From assembly GCA_943354745.1 (NCBI GenBank), contig CALRDB010000020.1:1-17711 (forward strand): a stretch of DNA of 17,711 bases. The letters run 5' to 3'. The DNA is from Candidatus Nomurabacteria bacterium. Lineage in GTDB: Bacteria; Patescibacteriota; Minisyncoccia; Phycocordibacterales; UBA10002. Position 1 is the stretch's first letter; every line of letters begins with the position of its first letter. The notes beneath the pieces were generated by a model. The model was not told the DNA's origin and did not search any database. It worked only from the letters and a program-made list of their open reading frames with translations. A program made the position numbers and the translations under genes. Of this stretch, positions 12,306 to 17,711 are shown one piece after another.

Positions 12306-13235
12306 TTACACGAGTGAATACCGACTCCAGCGTCGGTCTCCTTCCCTTTTAAGGACACCTCCTTGAACCATTTCAATAAGAAGTCTTTGAACAGTCTTTT
12401 CACTGCATCCATCAATAACCGACGAAAAATCTTTTATCATAGCGACTTTTTTCTCACGAAGCACTGAAATAATTTGCTTTGTTCGGTCCTGTTTAGTCTG
12501 ATTTAAGGTAACTCCGGACACACCACTATGAAGGTGCGTCTTATGGTTTGACCGATGGGAAGTTTCAAGCCTTCTATTAAGGACAGTGTCCTTAATAGAA
12601 TGTCCTTTATCAAGATCTTTCTGTTCTCGCTTGAATCGTTCAAACTCAGAGAAGGACTGAAGTTTTTCGTGCTGTCCGCCATCGGTAGCTGTGTATGACG
12701 AGTCCATAGTGAGTTCCCCTTTCTCCTGCCTCGTACCGGGAAAAAGACCCTTGTCTATGCCAAAGAAATGTTCATTAAACGATGGAGGAGCCGTAGAGAC
12801 ATTTTCCAAATGCCACTTCCCCTCCATACTAACGCGCGTCACCTCAAGTTCCTTCTTCAAGACCGCAAAGTTCATTGGAGAAATAAGATTAGAAATATAA
12901 GCCAAATCCAAGAGTGAAAGAAGATGAGCTACTTCGGTCGCCTGGTCAGAAAGAATCTCCTCACTATGAGACATTCCTCGATTTCTAATAGACAATATAT
13001 GTTTCAAGAGAAGCGTCCCGCTCTCTCGAATCCCCCACTTCAGAGGTTCCATGTCCGAGAAAAGTCCCGTTATCACGTAAAGTGCTGAAACAATTCTTTC
13101 CGACTTTTTGAAGAGAAAAAGGAGATGCTGGTCCGACCCAAGTATGTCTACAGTGCTTGATTTATCAAGTATATGTAGAGCCTTCTCTATTTGATTGTGT
13201 CGTTGTGGGTTCATCTTCAACTCGATTAAGGACAT
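12306..13235 (-). CDS. C-terminal winged-helix DNA-binding protein of unknown function
   Basis: Protein of 309 residues. The N-terminal half (about 8-150) is alpha-helical; KKSERIVSALYVITGLFSDMEPLKWGIRESGTLLLKHIL is a segment I recall from uncharacterised CPR proteins. The middle (150-240) is polar and probably disordered. Residues about 245-309 (RTKQIISVLREKKVAMIKDFSSVIDGCSEKTVQRLLIEMVQGGVLKREGDRRWSRYSLV) form a DeoR/MarR-like winged helix. TGTCCTT/AAGGACA motifs flank the ATG, form a perfect palindrome inside the gene, and recur near its 3' end, so autoregulation is plausible. The ATG at 13233-13235 is used; a second ATG seven codons on is possible. It is divergent from ftsK across 530 bases. 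Confidence 0.7.
   Translation of the reverse strand: MSLIELKMNPQRHNQIEKALHILDKSSTVDILGSDQHLLFLFKKSERIVSALYVITGLFSDMEPLKWGIRESGTLLLKHILSIRNRGMSHSEEILSDQATEVAHLLSLLDLAYISNLISPMNFAVLKKELEVTRVSMEGKWHLENVSTAPPSFNEHFFGIDKGLFPGTRQEKGELTMDSSYTATDGGQHEKLQSFSEFERFKREQKDLDKGHSIKDTVLNRRLETSHRSNHKTHLHSGVSGVTLNQTKQDRTKQIISVLREKKVAMIKDFSSVIDGCSEKTVQRLLIEMVQGGVLKREGDRRWSRYSLV
12572..12609. promoter_or_regulatory. Intragenic palindrome with TGTCCTT motifs
   Basis: TTCTATTAAGGACA (12572-12585), one base, then its exact inverse TGTCCTTAATAGAA (12587-12600), followed by another TGTCCTTTA (12601-12609). It is inside the winged-helix gene, in the part encoding its polar middle region. Candidate binding site for that protein; could also be an RNA hairpin. 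Confidence 0.5.
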
Positions 13236-13306
13236 CTTAGATAGAGAAGGTTGTCCTTTACTTATACTGGTTTCTGACCTTTACGTTTTTAGTGAGTGTC
13301 CTATAA
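13228..13306. promoter_or_regulatory. Candidate operator cluster at the winged-helix gene start
   Basis: AAGGACA (13228-13234) overlaps the ATG and faces TGTCCTTTA (13252-13260) as an inverted pair. TGTCCTATAA (13297-13306) follows. Looser copies TGTCCATTA (13335) and TGTCCG (13347) lie beyond. A possible minus-strand -10, TATAAG, lies at 13261-13266 between them. Confidence 0.45.
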
Positions 13307-13526
13307 AAACCATCTTCTTATAGAGAGTCTTATATGTCCATTATGATGTCCGTGAACGGAATTGCAAGCAACCTAGGCAACTCCGACACGAGCGAGTTTG
13401 TGGTGCAAGATGCACCTTGCTACGTCTGTTGTTCTGGGGAAATGGAAAGCCAGAGCTGTGTTAGGACTTCTCTAGTTCTGGGGAGTACTGGGTTGGTCTA
13501 CCCTAGGACATACTTTTTGCTTCTGA
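13307..13526. other. Intergenic stretch without a supported gene
   Basis: A plus-strand frame from 13334 runs into the family B repeat and is not believed. The only structure noted is a short hairpin GGTGCA-aga-TGCACC (13402-13416). Confidence 0.5.
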
Positions 13527-13695
13527 ATTCTCCCTTTCATAAAGGGAGCCTGCCCGTACCGAACGCCAGCCCGACAGAAGACTGTCATTCTGGCGGGGTA
13601 CGTTCGGGCGGGTACCCGTTAGGGGGAGGGATTTATGTTTTTAAAATCCTCCGGCCTATCGGCCACCTCCTTTAAGAAAGGAGGAATTAAAAGCT
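13527..13695 (+). repeat. Palindromic dispersed element, copy 2 (family B)
   Basis: Ends are stem-loops: CTCCCTTT-cat-AAAGGGAG near 13531-13549 and CCTCCTTtaagAAAGGAGG near 13667-13684. The interior holds GGGAGGGATTT and AAATCCTCCGGCC. An extra GC-rich insert (about 13551-13620) can fold by pairing GCCCG..CGCCAG with CTGGCG..CGGGC. It matches the copy at 1970-2099 in inverse orientation. It lies upstream of ftsK. Confidence 0.7.
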
Positions 13696-13736
13696 AACTG
13701 CGTAAGTCATAATCCACTAAAACAGCAGAGGTACCA

Positions 13737-13745
13737 TGCTATACT
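13737..13745 (+). promoter_or_regulatory. Extended -10 promoter of ftsK
   Basis: TGCTATACT: TATACT at 13740-13745 with the TGn extension. ATG follows 20 bases later. No good -35 is seen. TTTAGG just before the ATG may give weak ribosome pairing. Confidence 0.5.
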
Positions 13746-13765
13746 AGTGGTTATTCATTTTAGGT

Positions 13766-15991
13766 ATGGCCAAGAAAAATAAAGCTACAGAGAAGAGACC
13801 CCTCCTTCGTGAGGAAACCCTGCAAGGAGTTCTTGCGGTTCTTTTCTTTGCGACAGGACTGACGCTTATCTTTTCCGCCTTCGGAAAAGCGGGAGGTGGT
13901 GGAAAAATCATTTTTGACTGGCTCATTCATCTGGTTGGGGTTGGTTTTTATCTTCTCCCCATTATTGCCTTTGTACTCTCCGCAGGGTTTCTGCGAGCAC
14001 TTCGGGGACTCTTTCCGGTAAAAAAAACGGTGGGGGTTTTTATCTTGTTTCTTTCGGGGCTCGGCATCATTGAACTTATCTTCCCCACCGAAGGAGGCTT
14101 ACTTGGAAAAACCTTAGCCTCCCCGCTTGTTCGTGTCTTTGATATATATATCTCGCTTGTCATTTTGGCTACCTGTTTTTTGATAGCGATCCTTATTATG
14201 TTTGAGACGTCCATTCCTGTGGGCGCTATGAGTGTGTGGTGGAAGAATCGCCGAAATAAGAAAGATACAACCAAAATTACCGGTCTTGAAACCGACCCCA
14301 AAGAAATCGAGGGGGGAGCGGAAGATTTAGCAGATGACAAAGAAGACGCCTCCTTGGAGGAATCTCTTCCAAAGAAAGAAAAGACGCCGAAGATAAAAAA
14401 TGGTATGGAGGAGCTCCCTGCTTTTACCGGAAAGATTGCCGAGAGGTGGAGTCCTCGCTCCTACACTCCTCCGCCACTGACACTTCTTGAGGTTGATAAA
14501 GGTAAGCCGGGTGTGGGTGATATCAAGGCAAACGCCAACATCATCAAGCGGACACTCCAGAACTTCGGTATTGAGGTTGAGATGGATGAGATCTCTATCG
14601 GCCCCAGCGTTACTCGATACTCTCTCAAACCCGCCGAAAGTGTTCGTCTCTCTAAAATTGTGGCGCTCCAACGCGAACTGGAGCTTGCCCTTGCCGCGCA
14701 CCCTATTCGCATTGAAGCTCCTATCCCGGGAAAATCCCTAGTAGGTATTGAGATACCGAACACGGTAAAAGCAACCGTGGGACTTGCCACCATGCTCGGA
14801 AGCGCCGAATTCAGTACCTCGGACAAACCACTGCTGATGTCCCTCGGGAAAGACCTCTCCGGCAAAGCACATTTCGCAAACCTTTCCAAAATGCCTCATA
14901 CGCTCATTGCCGGCGCGACCGGTTCCGGGAAGTCGGTTACCATTCACACTATCCTGACCTCCCTCCTCTTCCGCAACTCTCCTGACGACCTCAAACTTAT
15001 CCTCATTGATCCAAAGCGTGTTGAGCTCACGCTCTACAACAAAATCCCCCACCTCCTCACTCCGGTTATCACCGACGCGAAGAAAGCCATCCTCGCACTC
15101 AAGTGGGCAGCAAAGGAAATGGACCGAAGATACGACGTTCTTGAATCGGAAACGGTGCGCGATATTCAGTCTTACCACAAAAACATCGTGGAGCCTGAAT
15201 ACAAGAAACTTGAAAAGAACCCGAAAAAAGACGAAATCTCTGATGAAGAGTCAGCAAAAATCCCCGAGCGCATGCCCTATATCGTCATTATTATTGACGA
15301 ACTTGCTGACATTATGACCAGCTACCCGCGAGAGCTTGAGGCGGCTATCGTGCGCCTCGCACAAATGAGTCGTGCTGTCGGTATTCACCTTATCCTCTCC
15401 ACACAAAGGCCGTCTGTCAACGTTATCACCGGTCTTATCAAGGCCAACGTTCCGGCACGTATCGCGCTTCAGGTGTCCTCGCAAATAGACTCCCGTACGA
15501 TTTTGGACACAGGTGGAGCCGAAAAGCTCCTCGGTGCGGGAGATATGCTTTTCCTTTCGGGAGAGATGTCAAAACCAGTACGTTTGCAATCGGCATTCAT
15601 TACAGAAACAGAGGTAAAAAAGGTGACCAAGTATCTTGCCGAGCAGTACAAAGACGATTTGCCTTCAGATTTGAACTTGGGTGGAGGCGAAGGAAATGGA
15701 AACTCTATATTTGAAAACATAGGTAGCGAAGGCAACGAGGAGATAGACGATGATCTCTATGAAGAAGCTCGCGAAGCGGTGATTTCTGCAGGCAAAGCGT
15801 CAACTTCCTACCTCCAGAGGAAACTACGAATTGGGTACTCCCGCGCGGCCAGGCTTATGGACATCCTAGAAGAGCGAGGCGTCATCGGCCCTGCCGATGG
15901 CTCCAAACCTCGCGGAGTCATAGGTGCTACGGGTCACGACGCTCCTCCACCCGAGGGTGACGAAGGGGCACCGGGACCGGGAGAGCTCTAG
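13766..15991 (+). CDS. ftsK: DNA translocase FtsK/SpoIIIE
   Basis: Septal DNA pump that clears and sorts chromosome ends at division; 741 residues. Four membrane helices at about 20-40, 51-76, 88-106 and 128-147 anchor it. An acidic/Lys-rich linker runs from 160 to 215. The motor follows, with an alpha/beta domain (240-355), Walker A GATGSGKS (383-390), DPKRVEL (415-421), Walker B IVIIIDELAD (506-515), and STQRPSVNVITGLIKANVPARIALQVSSQIDSRTILD (545-581). A C-terminal gamma winged helix (about 662-718, YEEAREAVISAGKASTSYLQRKLRIGYSRAARLMDILEERGVIG) would read polar DNA motifs. The linker is short relative to E. coli FtsK. All key residues are present, so it should be active. A Pro/Gly/Asp tail ends the chain. 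Confidence 0.97.
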   Translation: MAKKNKATEKRPLLREETLQGVLAVLFFATGLTLIFSAFGKAGGGGKIIFDWLIHLVGVGFYLLPIIAFVLSAGFLRALRGLFPVKKTVGVFILFLSGLGIIELIFPTEGGLLGKTLASPLVRVFDIYISLVILATCFLIAILIMFETSIPVGAMSVWWKNRRNKKDTTKITGLETDPKEIEGGAEDLADDKEDASLEESLPKKEKTPKIKNGMEELPAFTGKIAERWSPRSYTPPPLTLLEVDKGKPGVGDIKANANIIKRTLQNFGIEVEMDEISIGPSVTRYSLKPAESVRLSKIVALQRELELALAAHPIRIEAPIPGKSLVGIEIPNTVKATVGLATMLGSAEFSTSDKPLLMSLGKDLSGKAHFANLSKMPHTLIAGATGSGKSVTIHTILTSLLFRNSPDDLKLILIDPKRVELTLYNKIPHLLTPVITDAKKAILALKWAAKEMDRRYDVLESETVRDIQSYHKNIVEPEYKKLEKNPKKDEISDEESAKIPERMPYIVIIIDELADIMTSYPRELEAAIVRLAQMSRAVGIHLILSTQRPSVNVITGLIKANVPARIALQVSSQIDSRTILDTGGAEKLLGAGDMLFLSGEMSKPVRLQSAFITETEVKKVTKYLAEQYKDDLPSDLNLGGGEGNGNSIFENIGSEGNEEIDDDLYEEAREAVISAGKASTSYLQRKLRIGYSRAARLMDILEERGVIGPADGSKPRGVIGATGHDAPPPEGDEGAPGPGEL

Positions 15992-15994
15992 AGA

Positions 15995-16107
15995 ATTTCT
16001 AATTCACCTAATTATCTAATTTCTAATAAAATTCCTAATGTCCAGTTCCTAATTAAGTTTTGACCTTTTATTAGGTGAATTAGGTAATTAGACAATTAGG
16101 TAATTCT
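15995..16107. repeat. AT-rich CTAATT repeat with inverted symmetry
   Basis: CTAATT or CCTAAT recurs every 8-10 bases on the left side, and its inverse (AATTAG) recurs on the right. GAGAATT at the left end mirrors AATTCTC at the right end, so the whole block can fold back on itself. It fills the gap between ftsK and the next gene. No GC stem or T-run for a normal terminator. Confidence 0.6.
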
Positions 16108-16110
16108 CTC

Positions 16111-16533
16111 TTGGAGAAGACTCCCAAACTCATCATCGGCATCAGCGCAATTATCATAGTTGCGATTGGCCTCGCCGTGTATGCCTACTTCCAGTCGCGG
16201 GAGTATCTACAGGGACCAGTACTTACCATAGACGAACCGTTAAGTGGCTCTCTCTCCACCACTTCCCTTATAGCGCTTCACGGTACCGCAAAAAATGTCG
16301 CCTTTCTTACCCTAAACGGCAGACAGATATTCACCGACGAACTTGGACGTTTCAGTGAGTCGTTGCTCCTCTCCGAGGGCTATTCTATAATGACCTTAGA
16401 GGCCAAGGACCGCTTTGGGCATACGAAAACCAAGAAGCTGGAGCTTGTGTACAAACCGCAGGTTCCCCTTCCCTCCTCAGATGAGGAGGGGAATAAAAAG
16501 GGTGGTGTTAATTCTGAAATCTCAAATCCTTAA
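16111..16533 (+). CDS. Membrane-anchored protein with an extracellular beta domain
   Basis: Protein of 140 residues starting at TTG (16111-16113). One membrane helix at about 7-27 (LIIGISAIIIVAIGLAVYAYF), then an outside domain (35-115) with GPVLTIDEPLSGSLSTTSLIALHGTAKNVAFLTLNGRQIFTDELGRFSESLLLSEGYSIMTLEAKDRFGHTKTKKLELVY. The pattern TNVxxLTLNGRxI..D..GxFxExLxLxxGxNxIxxxAxDxxG is typical of Ig-like, glucodextranase B-like domains. I see no catalytic motif; surface binding is inferred. The last ~20 residues (LPSSDEEGNKKGGVNSEISNP) are encoded by a palindromic repeat and look added. First gene of a plus-strand cluster with 11-, 11- and 1-base gaps. Confidence 0.72.
   Translation: MEKTPKLIIGISAIIIVAIGLAVYAYFQSREYLQGPVLTIDEPLSGSLSTTSLIALHGTAKNVAFLTLNGRQIFTDELGRFSESLLLSEGYSIMTLEAKDRFGHTKTKKLELVYKPQVPLPSSDEEGNKKGGVNSEISNP
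16471..16500 (+). repeat. Palindromic repeat inside the 3' end of a coding region
   Basis: CCCTCCTCA (16471-16479) pairs with TGAGGAGGG (16482-16490), followed by GAATAAAAAG. The same pattern of hairpin plus GAATAAAAG ends both family B elements (2096 and 13684). It encodes PSSDEEGNKK of the host gene. Confidence 0.45.
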
Positions 16534-16544
16534 TCTTTAACAAA

Positions 16545-16916
16545 ATGAACTGGAAATCGTGGCCATATTGGGTAAGAGGTGGGGTGGTTGGGTTGTGCAT
16601 TGTTATTTGTGGTGCCATCGTTATTTCAGCCTTTACAGCAGGTTCTCCACTTTGCGGATTAAACACTGGCCCGGAAGGAAGTCATGTATGCTCCCTCGCC
16701 GAGAGAACGGACTTCTTTGTAAGAGGACTATACTTTTTTCTTATCGCCCCATTTATCGACACCGCACGCATCTTTACCGAGTACCGTTCCTGGGAAATGC
16801 TTATGCAGACAGCCGATTTATTTCCGGTTTTTCTAATTATAATCGGGGTTATCAGTGTGAGCGCTATTACTGGTTATGTATACGACAAATTCAAAAATCG
16901 GAACAAAGTGGTATAA
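16545..16916 (+). CDS. Small WPYW-type membrane protein (first paralogue)
   Basis: Protein of 123 residues with about three membrane helices: 13-31 after MNWKSWPYWVRGG, a middle segment (RGLYFFLIAPFID) and 92-110 (LFPVFLIIIGVISVSAITGYV). It ends with a basic tail, YDKFKNRNKVV. Two Cys (LCGL and HVCS) lie in the loop. The N-terminal MN-K-WPYW-GG motif and basic tail match the gene at 17280-17579, so these are paralogues. Family function unknown to me; such proteins occur repeatedly in CPR genomes. The stop codon overlaps an extended -10 for the next gene. Confidence 0.7.
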   Translation: MNWKSWPYWVRGGVVGLCIVICGAIVISAFTAGSPLCGLNTGPEGSHVCSLAERTDFFVRGLYFFLIAPFIDTARIFTEYRSWEMLMQTADLFPVFLIIIGVISVSAITGYVYDKFKNRNKVV

Positions 16917-16917
16917 T
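16908..16917 (+). promoter_or_regulatory. Extended -10 GTGGTATAAT overlapping a stop codon
   Basis: The TAA stop of the upstream gene lies inside TATAAT (16912-16917). The next ATG follows ten bases later, so transcription would begin only three or four bases before it. Confidence 0.45.
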
Positions 16918-16927
16918 CAAAAACAAC

Positions 16928-17278
16928 ATGAAAAAGACTCCTAAACAAGCAACACTCCAAACGCTGGACAAGAAGATTGATACGCTGATAACTACGGTGG
17001 ACAATTTGGCTATCGCTACCAAACGCGGTTTTGACAACACAGTCTCAAAAACTGAATTTACGGAATTCAAAAGCGAAATGACGGAATTTAAGAAAAACAC
17101 TGAACGAACGCTGTTCAATCTTGACAGCCATGCGCGAACTGCCAATGAACGTTTAGATGCGATTGAGAAAACATTGGAACCACTCATATTCGTCTCGGGT
17201 GCAATGCAACGGGAATTGCGCGAACACGAACGGCGTATTTCACATGTAGAACGAAAAGTTGGCGTGGTAATTAAATAA
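16928..17278 (+). CDS. Coiled-coil protein of unknown function
   Basis: Protein of 116 residues from the ATG at 16928. Nearly all is helical with heptad spacing: LDKKIDTLITTVDNLAIATKRGFDNTVSK, EFTEFKSEMTEFKKNTERTLFNLDSHARTANERLDAIEKTLEPL and LREHERRISHVERKVGVVIK. No signal peptide or membrane helix. CPR genomes have many such short coiled-coil proteins; the role is unknown. It lies between two paralogous membrane proteins, one base before the second, which suggests co-expression and possibly a complex with them. Confidence 0.75.
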   Translation: MKKTPKQATLQTLDKKIDTLITTVDNLAIATKRGFDNTVSKTEFTEFKSEMTEFKKNTERTLFNLDSHARTANERLDAIEKTLEPLIFVSGAMQRELREHERRISHVERKVGVVIK

Positions 17279-17279
17279 C

Positions 17280-17579
17280 ATGAACTTCAAACACTGGCCG
17301 TATTGGGTAAAAGGAGGAACAGTAATTCTGTCTGTTGGTTTAATTCTCCTCGGCATCTTATTCTACCTCGTACAGAGTACCTGCATCGACGGAGGTTTTG
17401 AAACAAGCTGTACTCTTAATAATCCTTGGGCATACCGCCATTCTCAATTATTTAACGTTCTTCAACTGTCTATCCTTCCTCTTATAATCGCAGGAGTGTG
17501 TGCACTAGTGTTTGGATTCTACGGCAAAATCAAAAATCGCAAGCAACTGAATACTGGATCCCCGCCTACGCGGGGATGA
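17280..17579 (+). CDS. Small WPYW-type membrane protein (second paralogue), repeat-modified C-terminus
   Basis: Protein of 99 residues. MNFKHWPYWVKGG, then one helix at about 14-32 (TVILSVGLILLGILFYLV), a Cys-containing loop (STCIDGGFETSCTLNN), and a second helix at about 65-84 (LSILPLIIAGVCALVFGFY). It ends GKIKNRKQ plus TGSPPTRG. The last eight residues and the TGA stop come from a family A palindromic repeat (17554-17583), so the original C-terminus was replaced or extended. Paralogue of the gene at 16545-16916. Starts one base after the coiled-coil gene stop. Confidence 0.72.
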   Translation: MNFKHWPYWVKGGTVILSVGLILLGILFYLVQSTCIDGGFETSCTLNNPWAYRHSQLFNVLQLSILPLIIAGVCALVFGFYGKIKNRKQLNTGSPPTRG

Positions 17580-17583
17580 CAGA
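17554..17583 (+). repeat. Family A palindromic repeat, single unit within a coding region
   Basis: ATCCCCGC-ctac-GCGGGGAT (17558-17577) with CTGG before and GACAGA after. It provides the last eight codons and the stop of the WPYW gene. Confidence 0.75.
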
Positions 17584-17628
17584 CCAGCCCTTAATTCATA
17601 CTTCATTATTCATAATTCATTCTCTACC

Positions 17629-17711
17629 ATGGCCTTCGGCAAACCCAAAAAAGAAAAGGAAGCAAAAACGCTCGGCGCGAACATTGAGGATACGATTAAC
17701 GCCATAAAAAC
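17629..17711 (+). CDS. N-terminal fragment of a cytosolic protein, possibly RecA
   Basis: The ATG at 17629-17631 opens a frame that runs off the window: MAFGKPKKEKEAKTLGANIE and then DTINAIK. A Lys-rich leader followed by an amphipathic helix with I-E-D-T-I-N-A-I-K resembles the start of CPR RecA proteins, just before the KFG..SIM motif, which would be past the edge. Only 27 codons are visible, so this is a weak guess. Confidence 0.35.
   Translation, partial: MAFGKPKKEKEAKTLGANIEDTINAIK

Noticed and set aside
13334..13675. Plus-strand 113-codon frame with a Cys-rich start
   Set aside because: Second half is translated family B repeat; no start context or family resemblance.

Overview
The window looks like a Candidate Phyla Radiation (Patescibacteria, most likely Parcubacteria-type) chromosome segment. 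The evidence is the single-domain asparaginase, the secreted proteins with expanded peptidoglycan-binding repeats, the coiled-coil and WPYW mini membrane proteins, the near absence of Shine-Dalgarno sites, and several start codons placed just downstream of a -10 box. TGA acts as a normal stop (for example at 17577-17579), so the UGA-glycine code of Gracilibacteria does not apply. No tRNA, rRNA, CRISPR array or transposase gene was seen.

Left part (1-4260). A membrane protein of the MscS-related TM-helix family and a winged-helix regulator with a degenerate nucleotidyltransferase-like domain lie on the minus strand. Divergent from the regulator is a short asparaginase-like gene. Next, on the minus strand, come rplL and rplJ behind their own promoter and a structured leader, and a 51-residue membrane peptide gene.

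Central part (4261-12305). This is an envelope region, all on the minus strand. It holds a secreted protein with two near-identical peptidoglycan-binding domains, a secreted repeat-rich protein just upstream of it, a membrane-anchored TPR protein, and a 1238-residue S-layer-like protein. The large protein has an N-terminal peptidoglycan-binding domain and about six divergent beta modules. It is preceded by about 1 kb of non-coding DNA with promoter candidates and a nested RNA stem.

Right part (12306-17711). A DNA-binding protein of unknown function has repeated TGTCCTT motifs around its start and inside its gene. Divergent from it is ftsK (DNA translocase). A cluster of four small membrane or coiled-coil genes follows, and at the edge is the start of what may be recA.

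The most unusual content is non-coding. At least three families of small palindromic or terminal-inverted-repeat elements are nested in each other and scattered between genes, and in two places they supply the 3' end of a coding region. No clear new defence or biosynthetic system was found. The best candidates for something undescribed are the nested mini-elements, the TGTCCTT and TACSAAT operator arrays, and the structured region upstream of the S-layer-like gene.
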